Position numbers and translations under genes: made by a program | The notes under the pieces: generated by a model | What the model was told of the DNA's origin: nothing | Database searches by the model: none | What the model saw: only the letters and a program-made list of their open reading frames with translations | Shown here: positions 26,119 through 36,947 of the stretch, piece after piece | How positions within the stretch are numbered: position 1 is the stretch's first letter | Layout: each line of letters starts with the position of its first letter | Assembly: GCA_035531675.1 (NCBI GenBank) | Contig: DATKSL010000033.1 | Location: 124,001 to 188,000 of the forward strand | Length of the DNA stretch: 64,000 nt | From: JAJPIG01 sp035531675 | GTDB taxonomy: Bacteria; Desulfobacterota; Binatia; Binatales; Binataceae | Direction: 5' to 3'

Positions 26119-26445
26119 ATGGCCGGGAGCTGGGCAAAAGCCGCCGACCTCGCCGCCTTTGCCGGGAGCGATACGCTGGCGGTTACGGTCGCGGGCCGCA
26201 AGCTCGGACTGTTCCGCGTCGGCGATCAGTATTTCGCCCTCGACAATATCTGCACCCATGGCCAGGCTTTGCTCAGCGAAGGCTTGCTCGAGGATGGCGT
26301 CATCGAATGCCCCCTGCATGCCGGCCTGTTCGACGTTCGCACCGGATGCGCGCTGGCAGCGCCTGCGGTTCGCGATGTGGCGAGCTATCAGGTCCGAATC
26401 GACGGCGACGCGATCCTGGTCCTGTTGCCCGAAGGAGTTGACTGA
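26119..26445 (+). CDS. Rieske-type ferredoxin for an aromatic oxygenase
   Basis: 108 residues, the usual size. [2Fe-2S] ligands are Cys45/His47 (CTHG) and Cys64/His67 (CPLHAGLFD), with the typical LFRVGDQYFALDN strand before them. It delivers single electrons to an oxygenase alpha subunit, most likely that at 23090-24394. The cognate reductase is not in the window. The stop codon touches the next GTG start. Confidence 0.93.
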   Translation: MAGSWAKAADLAAFAGSDTLAVTVAGRKLGLFRVGDQYFALDNICTHGQALLSEGLLEDGVIECPLHAGLFDVRTGCALAAPAVRDVASYQVRIDGDAILVLLPEGVD

Positions 26446-27468
26446 GTGGCCGCGAAACGCCGCAGCCTCCCACCGCGCCGGGCGAAAGTCGCCCTGGTCA
26501 GCACTGGCGGGACCATCGCGATGGAAGGTCGCGGCCCCTATGACTGGGTCGATTACGCCGAGTCGGGCATCGTGCGCGACGCCGCCGAGGTGCTGGCGAA
26601 GCTCAGCGATACGCTGCCCGACGTGCCGCTCGAAGCGGTACCGTTTCGGCGTTTCGGCAGCACCGCGATCGGCACCGCCGACTGGCTCGAACTGGCCAAG
26701 CTCATCGCGCGCCTGGTCACACGCCGCGATATCGCGGGCGTGGTCGTGACTCACGGCACCGCGACGCTGGAAGAGACCGCGTGGATGCTCGCGCTGACCG
26801 TCGCAACCCGCAAGCCGATCGTGTTGACCGGTGCGCAGCGTCCGCCCAACACCGCCGGCAGCGATGCCGCGCCGAACCTGCGCGGCGCGATTCTGGCCGC
26901 CGCCGCCCCCGCATTGAACGGCCTCGGCGTGATGGTGGTGATGGATAATCGCATCCACGACGCGCGCTCGGTCACCAAGCTCGCCAATCACGACCTCGAC
27001 GCGTTTCAGAGTCCCGAGAGCGGCCCGCTCGGCCGCCTGGCCGCGGACGGCAGGATCGTCCTGCGCCGCCGGCCGATGCCGATGCCGGCGCGGCGTCCGT
27101 GGCGGCTCTCAAGCCTGCGCGCGCTGCCGCGCGTCGATATCGTCTACTCATACGCCGGCGCCGACGGCGTCGCGGTCAAGGCGCTGGTGGCCGCCGGGGC
27201 GCGCGGAATCGTCTTGGCCGGCCTGCCTCCCGGGCGTCCAGCCAATCGTCAACGCGAGGCGCTGGCCAAAGCGGCGCGTGCGGGCGTGGCCGTCGTGCTG
27301 GCGAGCCGTGCGATCAATGGGATCGTCGAGCCGGCCGCGGACGCGGCCCGCGACGGCTTTCTCAATGCCGGCGACTTAAGTCCGCTCAAAGCGCGGATCC
27401 TGCTGATGCTGGCGCTCTCGGCGGTGCGGCATCCGACGCGCATTCAGGCTATTCTCGACCAGTTTTGA
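26446..27468 (+). CDS. Asparaginase/glutaminase-family amidohydrolase
   Basis: 340 residues. Both catalytic Thr motifs are present: STGGTIAME (near residue 20) and VVTHGTATLEETAW (near 100), plus KPIVLTGAQRPP with the conserved Lys region. Enzymes of this fold hydrolyse the amide of asparagine or glutamine. Inside a Rieske operon it may act on an amide-bearing intermediate instead; that is inference. GTG start immediately after the ferredoxin stop; no signal peptide, so cytoplasmic. Confidence 0.87.
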   Translation: MAAKRRSLPPRRAKVALVSTGGTIAMEGRGPYDWVDYAESGIVRDAAEVLAKLSDTLPDVPLEAVPFRRFGSTAIGTADWLELAKLIARLVTRRDIAGVVVTHGTATLEETAWMLALTVATRKPIVLTGAQRPPNTAGSDAAPNLRGAILAAAAPALNGLGVMVVMDNRIHDARSVTKLANHDLDAFQSPESGPLGRLAADGRIVLRRRPMPMPARRPWRLSSLRALPRVDIVYSYAGADGVAVKALVAAGARGIVLAGLPPGRPANRQREALAKAARAGVAVVLASRAINGIVEPAADAARDGFLNAGDLSPLKARILLMLALSAVRHPTRIQAILDQF

Positions 27469-27492
27469 TTGCTCGGCAGCATCGGGAATCCG

Positions 27493-28653
27493 ATGAATCC
27501 ACTTCGCGTTGAGACCTGGCCCAAGCGGCTGATCCTCGGACCCGCCAGCGTCGATACGCTCGCCGCCGTGGCGACCGAGCTCGGCGCGCGCCGCGTCCTG
27601 GTGTTGTGCGGCAACACGGTTGCGTCGGGGCCGATCCTGAGTCGCGTGCGGGCAGCGCTCGGCGATCTCTGTTGCGGGGTGTTCGACCAGGTCGCCGCGC
27701 ATACGCCACTCCCGATGGTGCAGAAGATCGTCGCGACGGTCGACGCGCTCGGGGCCGACGCGTTGATCAGCATCGGCGGCGGCAGCGCGATCGATGCCGG
27801 CAAGGGCACCGCTCTGTTGCATAAGATCCGCGGCGCGCTCGAACCTTACGTGATTCGCTACCATCCCGACGGCACGATGGAACGCGATTTGATCGCCGGC
27901 CCGACCCTCACCCATATCGCGATTCCGACCACCAGCGGCTCTTCGAGCGAGGTGCTCCCGACCGCGGGAATCCGCGACCCGCAGCAGCGCCGCAAGCTGC
28001 TGTTCTGGGACGATGCGCTAATTCCGCACGCTGCGATTCTCGACCCCGCGATGGCGATCCATACCAATTCCACCCTCACCGCGACCAGCGGGATGACTGC
28101 GGTCGCGCGCTGTGTCGAGTCGCTCTATTCGGCCGCGCGCAATCCGCTGGCCGAGGGTCTCGCGCTGCATGCGCTGCGCCTGCTCTGTCGCAACCTGCCG
28201 CGCGCGGTCGCAGAGCCGCAAAATCTCGAGGTGCGCTACCAATGCCAGGTCGCGTGCTCGATGTCGGGAATCGCGGCGATCAACTCGATGGTTTCGATCG
28301 TGCACGCGCTCGGTCATATCGTGGGCGGCCGCTACGCCCTTCAGCATGGTGTCTCGCATGCGATCCTGCTGGCGCCGGCGATGCGCCGCTTCATGCCGGT
28401 GCTGGGCGATCGCGTGGGGCTGGTGGCGGAAGCGATGGGCGGGGAGGGCGGTGGCGGAGCTGAGGCGGCCGCGGATCTGATGAGCGGGCTTATCGCCCGG
28501 CTCCCGCTCAAACGGCGGCTGCGCGAGCTGGGGATTCCCTCCGAGGATCTTGCCGACCTCGCAGAGCAGGCCGCGCATGACTACATGATGGCTAACGTGC
28601 CGATCCCGACGCCGATCCCAGAAATAGAAGCGTTGATCCGGATGGCGTGGTGA
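27493..28653 (+). CDS. Iron-containing alcohol dehydrogenase, maleylacetate-reductase-like
   Basis: 386 residues from ATG 27493; TTG 27469 is an alternative. The type III ADH nucleotide site is ISIGGGSAIDAGKG. Metal-ligand His residues lie in HALGHIVGGRYALQHG, and the substrate/metal region IPTTSGSSSE is intact. Maleylacetate reductases of this family convert maleylacetate to 3-oxoadipate at the end of hydroxyquinol pathways, which would suit the operon. A simple alcohol dehydrogenase is the alternative. Its stop overlaps the next GTG start. Confidence 0.85.
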   Translation: MNPLRVETWPKRLILGPASVDTLAAVATELGARRVLVLCGNTVASGPILSRVRAALGDLCCGVFDQVAAHTPLPMVQKIVATVDALGADALISIGGGSAIDAGKGTALLHKIRGALEPYVIRYHPDGTMERDLIAGPTLTHIAIPTTSGSSSEVLPTAGIRDPQQRRKLLFWDDALIPHAAILDPAMAIHTNSTLTATSGMTAVARCVESLYSAARNPLAEGLALHALRLLCRNLPRAVAEPQNLEVRYQCQVACSMSGIAAINSMVSIVHALGHIVGGRYALQHGVSHAILLAPAMRRFMPVLGDRVGLVAEAMGGEGGGGAEAAADLMSGLIARLPLKRRLRELGIPSEDLADLAEQAAHDYMMANVPIPTPIPEIEALIRMAW

Positions 28654-30029
28654 GCAAGCCTGCCGAGCCGCTGTCGATGCGCCTGGCCGGATGGTTCGGC
28701 CGGCTCCAATGGCGCGCGTTGCCCGAAGAGCAGCGCGACCTGGCGAAGTTGCGGTTGCTCGATACGCTGGGCCTGATGCTCGGTGGCTCGGAATTCGAAG
28801 CGGCCTCGATCGCGCGCGACCGCGCCCTTCAGAACCGCGGTGCGGGCGGTGCCAGCGTGGTCGGAAGCGCGGTCCGCGTACCCGCCGGATGGGCCGCGTT
28901 CGCCAACGGAATCATCGCCCACTGTCTCGATTACGATGACACCTTCCCGGACTCCGTGGTTCATCCAGGCAGCATGGTGGTGCCGGTGGCGCTGGCGGTG
29001 GGCGAGGAGCGCGGGGCCTCGGGCGCGGAGATGCTGACCGCGATCGCCGGTGGCTACGAGATCGCGGCGCGGCTGGCGAGCGTCGGCGGGCGGCGCTTTC
29101 ACGAGCGCGGCTTCCATGCCTCCGGAATCTTTGCGCCGCTCGTTTCGGCCTTCGTCGCCGGCCGGCTGATGGGTCTTGGCCCGGAAGCGACCGCCGCCGC
29201 GGTCGGCCTGGCCGCGAGCATGTCGGGCGGCCTGATGGCGTTTCTGGCCGACGGTTCATGGTCGAAGTGGCTCCATCTGGGTTGGGGAAATTTCGGCGGC
29301 ATCCTCGCCGCGCAACTGGCGGCAGACGGATTTCGCGGCCCGGCCGGCGCGCTCGACGGACGCCATAATCTCTACGCCGCTTTTCTCGGTAATCCGCCGG
29401 TCGAGTTTCACGCCATCGCTGCGAAGCTCGGCGAGCGATGGCTCGGCGAAACGGCGCTGTTCAAGCTCTATCCGTGCGCGCATGTGATCCAGCCGTATAT
29501 CGATCTCGCGCTCGGGTTGCGCGAGGAGCTGGCGCTCGAGGCCGGCGACGTGCGCCGCGTGATCTGCACCGTGGCGCCGTGGGCGGTGCCGATCGTGTGC
29601 GAACCGGCGGCGGAGAAAAGCCGGCCGGCGACGATGTTGCAGGCGATCGCGAGCCTGCCGTTTCATGTCGCCGCCGCGATCGTCGACGGCCGCGTCGATC
29701 TCGAGACGCTGGCCGAGTCGGCGCGCAATCGGCCGGCGATAATCGCGCTCGCCAGCCGCGTCAGTTATATCGTCAGTCCCGATCTCGAAGGCTTTGCCGC
29801 GCGCATCGAAATCCAGCTTGCTGACGGACGCCGGGTCGAAAAGAGCGGGCGCGCCGCCGAAGCGGACGCCGAGCGGCTGGGCCGGAAATTCCACGCGCTG
29901 GCGGACCACGCGCTTGCCCATGATAGGGCGGAGGAGCTGGCGCTGGCGGTCGCGCAGCTTGACGACGCGGAGGACGCGCAGGCGATTACCGCTATCGTGC
30001 GCGAGGCCGCTCCGTCGATCGCGGGTTGA
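28647..30029 (+). CDS. MmgE/PrpD family protein
   Basis: 460 residues. Family landmarks are LLDTLGLMLGGSE, the dehydratase-type AHCLDYDDTF, HPGSMVVPVALAVGEE and HASGIFAPLVSAF. The family contains 2-methylcitrate dehydratase and cis-aconitate decarboxylase, acting on tricarboxylic or dicarboxylic acids. As the last gene of the operon it may hydrate, dehydrate or isomerise a ring-cleavage acid. Start GTG 28647 lies inside the previous gene. The following 159 bases to the convergent malate synthase show only a weak hairpin. Confidence 0.9.
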   Translation: MVSKPAEPLSMRLAGWFGRLQWRALPEEQRDLAKLRLLDTLGLMLGGSEFEAASIARDRALQNRGAGGASVVGSAVRVPAGWAAFANGIIAHCLDYDDTFPDSVVHPGSMVVPVALAVGEERGASGAEMLTAIAGGYEIAARLASVGGRRFHERGFHASGIFAPLVSAFVAGRLMGLGPEATAAAVGLAASMSGGLMAFLADGSWSKWLHLGWGNFGGILAAQLAADGFRGPAGALDGRHNLYAAFLGNPPVEFHAIAAKLGERWLGETALFKLYPCAHVIQPYIDLALGLREELALEAGDVRRVICTVAPWAVPIVCEPAAEKSRPATMLQAIASLPFHVAAAIVDGRVDLETLAESARNRPAIIALASRVSYIVSPDLEGFAARIEIQLADGRRVEKSGRAAEADAERLGRKFHALADHALAHDRAEELALAVAQLDDAEDAQAITAIVREAAPSIAG

Positions 30030-30188
30030 AACCTTCTTCCGTTCGGGGGGAAGACGGTGCGCCCCCGATGCTGAAAGAGATCGCGCTGCCGTTCTTGCGC
30101 CTCGGAGTTGCCGCGTTCGGTATTCGCCGGGGCGCTGCTCCGCTTGGCCGCGGTGCGATTGGCTGGCGGATGAGGCCGCCGGACCGGC

Positions 30189-31763
<1,575 letters not shown>

Positions 31764-32105
31764 CGCCAACTCTCCCTGCCGAAATTAGGCTGGTTGATTT
31801 CTACTATACCTGCGCAACGGCGGCGCGCGGAAACCGCCGCTTGATCTCGGTCGCGCGAGCGGGCGAATTGTATGCGCACAGCAAAACCAATAAAAGCATC
31901 ATCGATGCTCTCGACGCGTTGCCCTGCATGCGACTTCGAGAACCCGACCGGGAATCGTTCGGGCAACAACTGTTCCGGGCCGCTACCAGCGACCGCGCCG
32001 CCCTCGGACGACGAGGCGCCACCATCACCGGGATAGGCTGACGGCGCTCAGCGCAATACGAGTCCGGGCAGGTTTTTAAAACTGCCGAACCGCGGAGGCA
32101 ATCGG
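31764..32105. other. Divergent intergenic region, no gene recognised
   Basis: 342 bases between malate synthase and the propeller protein. Short open frames on both strands resemble nothing known and lack ribosome binding sites. A TATAGT on the minus strand (31808-31803) could be the -10 of the malate synthase promoter, without a clear -35. CGGAGG at the right end is the ribosome binding site for 32106. Confidence 0.5.
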
Positions 32106-33596
32106 ATGCGGCGTGCTATGGCTCGATGGTTCGCGTCCACGATCGGCGTGGTGGCGACGCTGTGCGGGGTGGCGCGAGCCCAATCGATTACCAACTACCA
32201 CGCTTCGCCCGACCGCAGCGGCCATTACGTCTTCGCGGGACTTACCTGGTCGAGCGCGGCCGCACTTCATCTGGACTCCAGTTTCGACGGCCAGCTCGAC
32301 GGCAACATCTACGCGCAGCCGCTCTACTGGCAGGATGCGCGGAATAACCACCGCCTGATCGTCGCGACCGAAAACAACAACGTCTATGCGCTCGACGCTG
32401 CCAGCGGCAAGATCAAATGGCAGAGATCGCTCGGGCAGCCGGTTGCGCTGTCGTCGCTGCCGTGCGGCGATATCAACCCGCTGGGAATTACCGGCACGCC
32501 GGTTATCGATCCGATCCAGGGGGCGGTCTACCTCGACGCTGTGATCAAGGGCAACTCCGGCCCGCAGCATTACCTGTTCGGCCTGTCGCTCGCAGACGGT
32601 TCGATTCTGAGCGGCTTCCCGGTTAACGTCGCCGAAGCGTTGAAGGCCGCCGGCCGGACTTTCGACCCGAAGGTTCAGAACCAGCGCGGCGCGCTGCTGA
32701 TCGTCAATCGCACGCTGTTCGTCCCCTACGGCGGCCATTTCGGCGATTGTGGCGCGTACCACGGATGGATACTCGGGATGAGCCTGGATAATCCGGCGAA
32801 GCTTTCGAGCTGGAGCACCCGCGCGCAAGGCGGCGGCATCTGGGCGCCAGGTGGAATCGCTTACGATGGGACCTCGATGTTCGCGACCACCGGCAATACT
32901 TTCGGCGCGAGCACCTGGTCTGACGGCGAAGCGATGTTCAGATTTGACAGCACGCTCCGCCGTCAGAGTCGCCCGCGCGATTTTTTCGCTCCCCAGGATT
33001 GGAAATATCTCGACCGCACCGATCTCGATCTCGGCGGCACCGGGCCGGTGCCGATCGACGTAACCGATACGAAAGGGAGCGCCCACTTCATCCTGGCGCT
33101 GGGCAAGGACGGCAAGGCCTATCTGTTACGGCGCAACAACCTCGGTGGGATCGGCGGCGCGCTGGTCGCACGGACCGTCTCGCGCGATGCGATCCGCACC
33201 GCGCCGGCGGTCTGGGCCGGCGTGGACAGTACGCTGGTCGCATTCCAGGGCCGCCCGGCTCCGAACAGTTGCCCCGGGCAGGTCGCGAACGCGGGTTTGA
33301 CGGTGCTGAGGATCAAGGCCCATCCGCCGCGTCTCTCGACGGCCTGGTGCGCCCCGCTCGACGGGCGCGGCGCGCCGATCGTGACGACGCTTGCGGACGG
33401 CTCGAATCCGATCGTCTGGGTCACCGGCGCCGAGGGCGACAATCTGCTGCATGGATTTCGTGGCGACAACGGCGCACCGGTGTTCAGCGGCGGCGGAGCC
33501 CGGATGAAGGGGCTACGGCATTTCGGAACGATCCTGGCGGCCGATGGCCGGCTCTACGTCCCCGCCGACGGCCGCATCTATTCGTTCATCCCGTGA
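32106..33596 (+). CDS. Secreted PQQ-like beta-propeller protein
   Basis: 496 residues. A Sec signal peptide (residues ~1-26, cleaving after CGVARA) is followed by beta-propeller blades resembling quinoprotein repeats: VYALDAASGKIKWQRSLG, FGLSLADGSILSGFPV and AYLLRRNNLGGIGG. PQQ-binding enzyme residues (the Cys-Cys pair, Ca site) are not recognisable, so it is probably a structural or binding propeller rather than an alcohol dehydrogenase. Strong RBS CGGAGG. It stands alone and converges with the LLM gene at 33613. Confidence 0.78.
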   Translation: MRRAMARWFASTIGVVATLCGVARAQSITNYHASPDRSGHYVFAGLTWSSAAALHLDSSFDGQLDGNIYAQPLYWQDARNNHRLIVATENNNVYALDAASGKIKWQRSLGQPVALSSLPCGDINPLGITGTPVIDPIQGAVYLDAVIKGNSGPQHYLFGLSLADGSILSGFPVNVAEALKAAGRTFDPKVQNQRGALLIVNRTLFVPYGGHFGDCGAYHGWILGMSLDNPAKLSSWSTRAQGGGIWAPGGIAYDGTSMFATTGNTFGASTWSDGEAMFRFDSTLRRQSRPRDFFAPQDWKYLDRTDLDLGGTGPVPIDVTDTKGSAHFILALGKDGKAYLLRRNNLGGIGGALVARTVSRDAIRTAPAVWAGVDSTLVAFQGRPAPNSCPGQVANAGLTVLRIKAHPPRLSTAWCAPLDGRGAPIVTTLADGSNPIVWVTGAEGDNLLHGFRGDNGAPVFSGGGARMKGLRHFGTILAADGRLYVPADGRIYSFIP

Positions 33597-33612
33597 AACC
33601 GGGCCGAGCGAT

Positions 33613-34740
33613 CTAACGCAACCCCGCCTGCTTGAGTAGCGGCAAGGTCTCGGTCTGGAATTGGCGCATCCCCTCGCGCCAGCGCGGCCACGAGAGCAGG
33701 ATTCCGTCGAAGCCGGCCTCGACCAGAAGCTCGAGCCCCTCCGCCACCTGATCTTTTGTTCCGATCAACGGATAGCCGCACCATCCGGCGATGAAATGGC
33801 GCTTCAGTCCCTCCATCGCCTCGACCGGCAATTGCTGCGACTCGATACCCATGGTGGTCAGCATGTTGTCGACCGCTTGCCAGTCGCCTTTTTCGTTCAC
33901 CACGTGATCGTAGAACGTGCGGGCCTCTTTCTCCGTCGCGGCCTGATAGATGTAGGCGTTGGTCCAGACTCCGATCTCACGGCCGTACTCATCGCGCGCG
34001 AGCTTGCGATAATGATCGACGCGCGCCCGCAGCCCCGCCAGGTCGTGCCGGTCGAGCACCACGAAGGCGACGTCGCAGTAACGGGCCGCGAAGTGACGGC
34101 CCTTCTCCGATCCGCCCGCGTTCATCAGGACCGGATACGGCTTTTGTATCGGCTTGGGCCGCAGCACCGCCTGCTTGAGGTTGAAGAATCTTCCCTGATG
34201 ATCGATCGGATCGTCTTCGGTCCACAGCCGCTTTACGATCTCGAGCCATTCGACGGCGAAGTCGTAGCGCGTGTCATGCTCGAGCATCGTGACGCCGAAC
34301 ATCTCCATCTCGGGCCGGAACCAGCCGGTCACGATATTGAGCGTGAAGCGTCCGCCGCTGATGTGATCGATAGTCGCGGCCTGCTTGGCCGCCACCAGCG
34401 GATGGATAGTCGGGACGTGCGAGGTGGCAAACACCGACGAGTAGCGGGTCGCGCCGGCAACCCCCGCCGCCCAGGTATAGGTTTCGAAGCTGGCGCCATT
34501 GAAATCCGTGACGCCGCCGAAGCCCCGCCATCGCCCAATCGGCACGATCGCCTCGAACTCCATCTCGTCCGCGAGCCGTGCGAGCTCGACCGTGCTCTGC
34601 CAGTCCGCCTCGAGCGCGCCTTCGACGGTCGAGATAACGCAGCCGTGGCTGGCGTTGGTGCAGAACGTGCCGAGCCGCAACTTGCGCTGGTTGAAGAGCG
34701 GGTTTTGGGAACGGCGTAATTCTTCAGCGCGCCCGCCCAT
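33613..34740 (-). CDS. LLM-class flavin-dependent monooxygenase (SsuD/SfnG-like)
   Basis: 375 residues. Seen are RLGTFCTNASHGC, FEAIVPIGRWRGFGG, YSSVFATSHVP, NIVTGWFRPEM and VLMNAGGSEKGR, the last two matching the FMN-phosphate and substrate loops of alkanesulfonate, dimethylsulfone and RutA-type two-component monooxygenases. Uses FMNH2 supplied by a reductase that is not in the window. Its start overlaps the stop of the upstream LLM gene by 17 bases, so the two are coupled. Confidence 0.88.
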   Translation of the reverse strand: MGGRAEELRRSQNPLFNQRKLRLGTFCTNASHGCVISTVEGALEADWQSTVELARLADEMEFEAIVPIGRWRGFGGVTDFNGASFETYTWAAGVAGATRYSSVFATSHVPTIHPLVAAKQAATIDHISGGRFTLNIVTGWFRPEMEMFGVTMLEHDTRYDFAVEWLEIVKRLWTEDDPIDHQGRFFNLKQAVLRPKPIQKPYPVLMNAGGSEKGRHFAARYCDVAFVVLDRHDLAGLRARVDHYRKLARDEYGREIGVWTNAYIYQAATEKEARTFYDHVVNEKGDWQAVDNMLTTMGIESQQLPVEAMEGLKRHFIAGWCGYPLIGTKDQVAEGLELLVEAGFDGILLSWPRWREGMRQFQTETLPLLKQAGLR

Positions 34741-35815
34741 CGGGTCTCTCCTTCGGCTCGCGCAGGGCCGTCTCTACCGCGGGCATCACGGATTCGGCGA
34801 ACAGATCGATCGTGGCAAAGGTGGCAGCGCGCGAGATCCCGCCCAGGTCGAAATAACAGATGAGCGTATCGAAGCCGCCCATCTGCTCGTACCCGGCCAG
34901 GATCCTGTCGCGCACCTCGGCCGGGCTGCCGCAGAAATCGCCCTCGCGCTCAGCCATCAGGTCGGGGACAGTTGCGTACAGCTCCCCCAATCCGCGGGTC
35001 AGGCCGTGCACTCGCGTCAGCACCCGGGCGAAGGCGCGATAATTGTCGCGATAGGGGAACCAGAATTCGCGCGCGCGCCGCCCGTCGGGCTGCACGTAAA
35101 CATAAGCGATAGCCGAGACCTTCATCCCGGCGGGAGCGTGGCCCGCCGCCTGATAGGCCTCGCGATAAGCCGCCGCCAGCGGCTTGGCGTCCGCAAAGCT
35201 TCCGACCACCGTCATCAGCATCAGCTTATGGCCGCAGCGCCCGGCATCGCGCACCACCGCCATCGAGTTCGCGGTCGCGCGACTGATCGGAATGGCGCGG
35301 CCGGAAAAGGTGCGCGGCTCGAACTGGAGGCTCTCGATCGGCGCTCTGAATTTGCCCTCCCAACGGACCTCGCGCTCGTTCCAGAGCTTTTGAATCAGTG
35401 CCAGGTTTTCGGCCGACATCTCATCGCTCCGGCTCATGTCCTGCCCGAACAGCCGAAAGGTATGGGCGGTCAGTCCGCTGCCGAAGCCGATTTCCGCCCG
35501 CCCCATGCTCAACAGGTCCAGGGTCGCGAACTCCTCGGCCAGGCGCACCGGATCGTTGTTCGGCAGCAGCGACACCCCGGTGCCAAGCCTGATCCGATCG
35601 GTGCGGCCGGCGATCGTCGCCAGCAGCATCTGCGGCGACGAGACGATGTAGTCGCTGCAATGGTGCTCGCCTATCCAGACCGCTTCGAAGCCGGCCTCTT
35701 CGGCGCGGACGCCCATATCGACCCACATCCGATGCCGCTCGGCCTGCGTCTCGTGATAGCGCCCGGTATGGGGATCGGGCAGATGGTCGCCCAGGGTAAT
35801 CAGGTCGAACTTCAC
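34724..35815 (-). CDS. LLM-class flavin-dependent oxidoreductase
   Basis: 363 residues, GTG start with AGGAAA upstream. Features are FDLITLGDHLPDP, FEAVWIGEHHCSDY, GTGVSLLPNNDPVRLAEE, GRAEIGFGSG and a C-terminal FDTLICYFDLGG. It is a different branch from its coupled neighbour at 33613: closer to alkanal or limonene monooxygenase-like proteins. Tandem unlike LLM genes may handle consecutive steps, or form a heteromer as in bacterial luciferase. Confidence 0.87.
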   Translation of the reverse strand: MKFDLITLGDHLPDPHTGRYHETQAERHRMWVDMGVRAEEAGFEAVWIGEHHCSDYIVSSPQMLLATIAGRTDRIRLGTGVSLLPNNDPVRLAEEFATLDLLSMGRAEIGFGSGLTAHTFRLFGQDMSRSDEMSAENLALIQKLWNEREVRWEGKFRAPIESLQFEPRTFSGRAIPISRATANSMAVVRDAGRCGHKLMLMTVVGSFADAKPLAAAYREAYQAAGHAPAGMKVSAIAYVYVQPDGRRAREFWFPYRDNYRAFARVLTRVHGLTRGLGELYATVPDLMAEREGDFCGSPAEVRDRILAGYEQMGGFDTLICYFDLGGISRAATFATIDLFAESVMPAVETALREPKERPDGRAR

Positions 35816-35942
35816 GATAGGCGGTTTCCTGTGGTTTCAGCGGGACTCCGCAAATTTGTCTTGTGCCCCGACCCGATCTATAAGAGCGGCTGGGATCGTG
35901 ACAACCGAACTGGATGCTTAGCCGCAGTCATCGAGGTGCGCC

Positions 35943-36947
35943 ATGGCGACAGATTACACGATTTGCATGGGAACGGTCGGCGCCGGAATCTGGTACAGCC
36001 CCGACCGCGGCGAGCATTGGAACAAGTCGCGGGTCGAGCTGCCGTATTTCTGGGAACTCGGCGACATCCGCGTCTATGCGATGGCGGCGTCGCCCCATCA
36101 GCCGCATCGGGTGATGGCCGGTTCCGAGATGGGCCTCCACGTGAGCGACGACAACGGGCGAACCTGGCAGGCGATGGGCTTTCCGATCGAGGGGCGCCAG
36201 GTCTGGTCGATCGCCTACGACCCCGCGGATCGCGACGTGATCTTCGTCGGCACCAAGCCGGCTGCGGTGTTTCGATCGATCGACGGTGGCCGCAGTTGGG
36301 AGCAGCGGCCGGTGGCGTTTCCCGAGCGCTGCCCGATTCCGATCGGTCCGCCGCGCGTGACCGCGCTGGTGGTCGACCCGGCCAATCATCGCAGCATCTG
36401 GGCCGGCGCCGAGGTCGGCGGCGTTTTCCATAGCGTCGATGGTGGCGATAGCTGGCAGGCGATGCCGCCGTTCGGCGACAGCGAGAACGCGCTCGACATC
36501 CACGGCGCGGCGATCAGCACTGGCCGCGAGAAGAAGGTTCTGATCACGACGCCCGACGGTATCTGGAGCAGCCGCGACGAGGGGCAGAGCTGGTCGATGC
36601 ACGGTTTCGAGTTTCCCAATCAGCCGCACAGCGCCTACACCCGCGCGGTGGCGGTGAGCGCCGGCAATCCCGAGGTAATCTTCGTCGGCAACGGCAACAT
36701 GGTGTTCGGCGACGGCGGCCTGGTGCAGCGCTCGCGCGACGGCGGCCAGAGCTGGGAGACGCTGGCGCTGCCGGTGGCGCCCAACTCCGCGGTCTACGGC
36801 TTCGCCACCAATCCCGCCGATCCCAACGTCGTGATCGCCAACACTTTCTATGGCTACATCTACCTGAGCGAGAACGGCGGCGATTCGTGGCGCAAGCTGC
36901 CGCGCGAGCTCACCGAAATCCGCTCGCAGGCCTGGCTGCCCAACTAG
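35943..36947 (+). CDS. BNR/Asp-box repeat beta-propeller protein
   Basis: 334 residues with at least five Asp-box repeats of the form S-x-D-x-G-x-x-W (SPDRGEHW, SDDNGRTW, SIDGGRSW, SVDGGDSW, SRDGGQSW, SENGGDSW). These place it in the sialidase/Vps10-like propeller class. No signal peptide is seen (MATDYTICMG), so it may act in the cytoplasm, unusual for BNR proteins. No sialidase active-site Arg triad can be claimed. Its 3' end overlaps the convergent FAA hydrolase by four bases. Confidence 0.82.
   Translation: MATDYTICMGTVGAGIWYSPDRGEHWNKSRVELPYFWELGDIRVYAMAASPHQPHRVMAGSEMGLHVSDDNGRTWQAMGFPIEGRQVWSIAYDPADRDVIFVGTKPAAVFRSIDGGRSWEQRPVAFPERCPIPIGPPRVTALVVDPANHRSIWAGAEVGGVFHSVDGGDSWQAMPPFGDSENALDIHGAAISTGREKKVLITTPDGIWSSRDEGQSWSMHGFEFPNQPHSAYTRAVAVSAGNPEVIFVGNGNMVFGDGGLVQRSRDGGQSWETLALPVAPNSAVYGFATNPADPNVVIANTFYGYIYLSENGGDSWRKLPRELTEIRSQAWLPN

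Noticed and set aside
31841..32041. A 66-codon plus-strand frame in the malate synthase upstream region
   Set aside because: No ribosome binding site, no recognisable sequence, and it competes with overlapping frames on the other strand.
34499..36433. A 644-codon plus-strand frame
   Set aside because: Antisense to two LLM genes and out of frame with the BNR gene; no recognisable domain.
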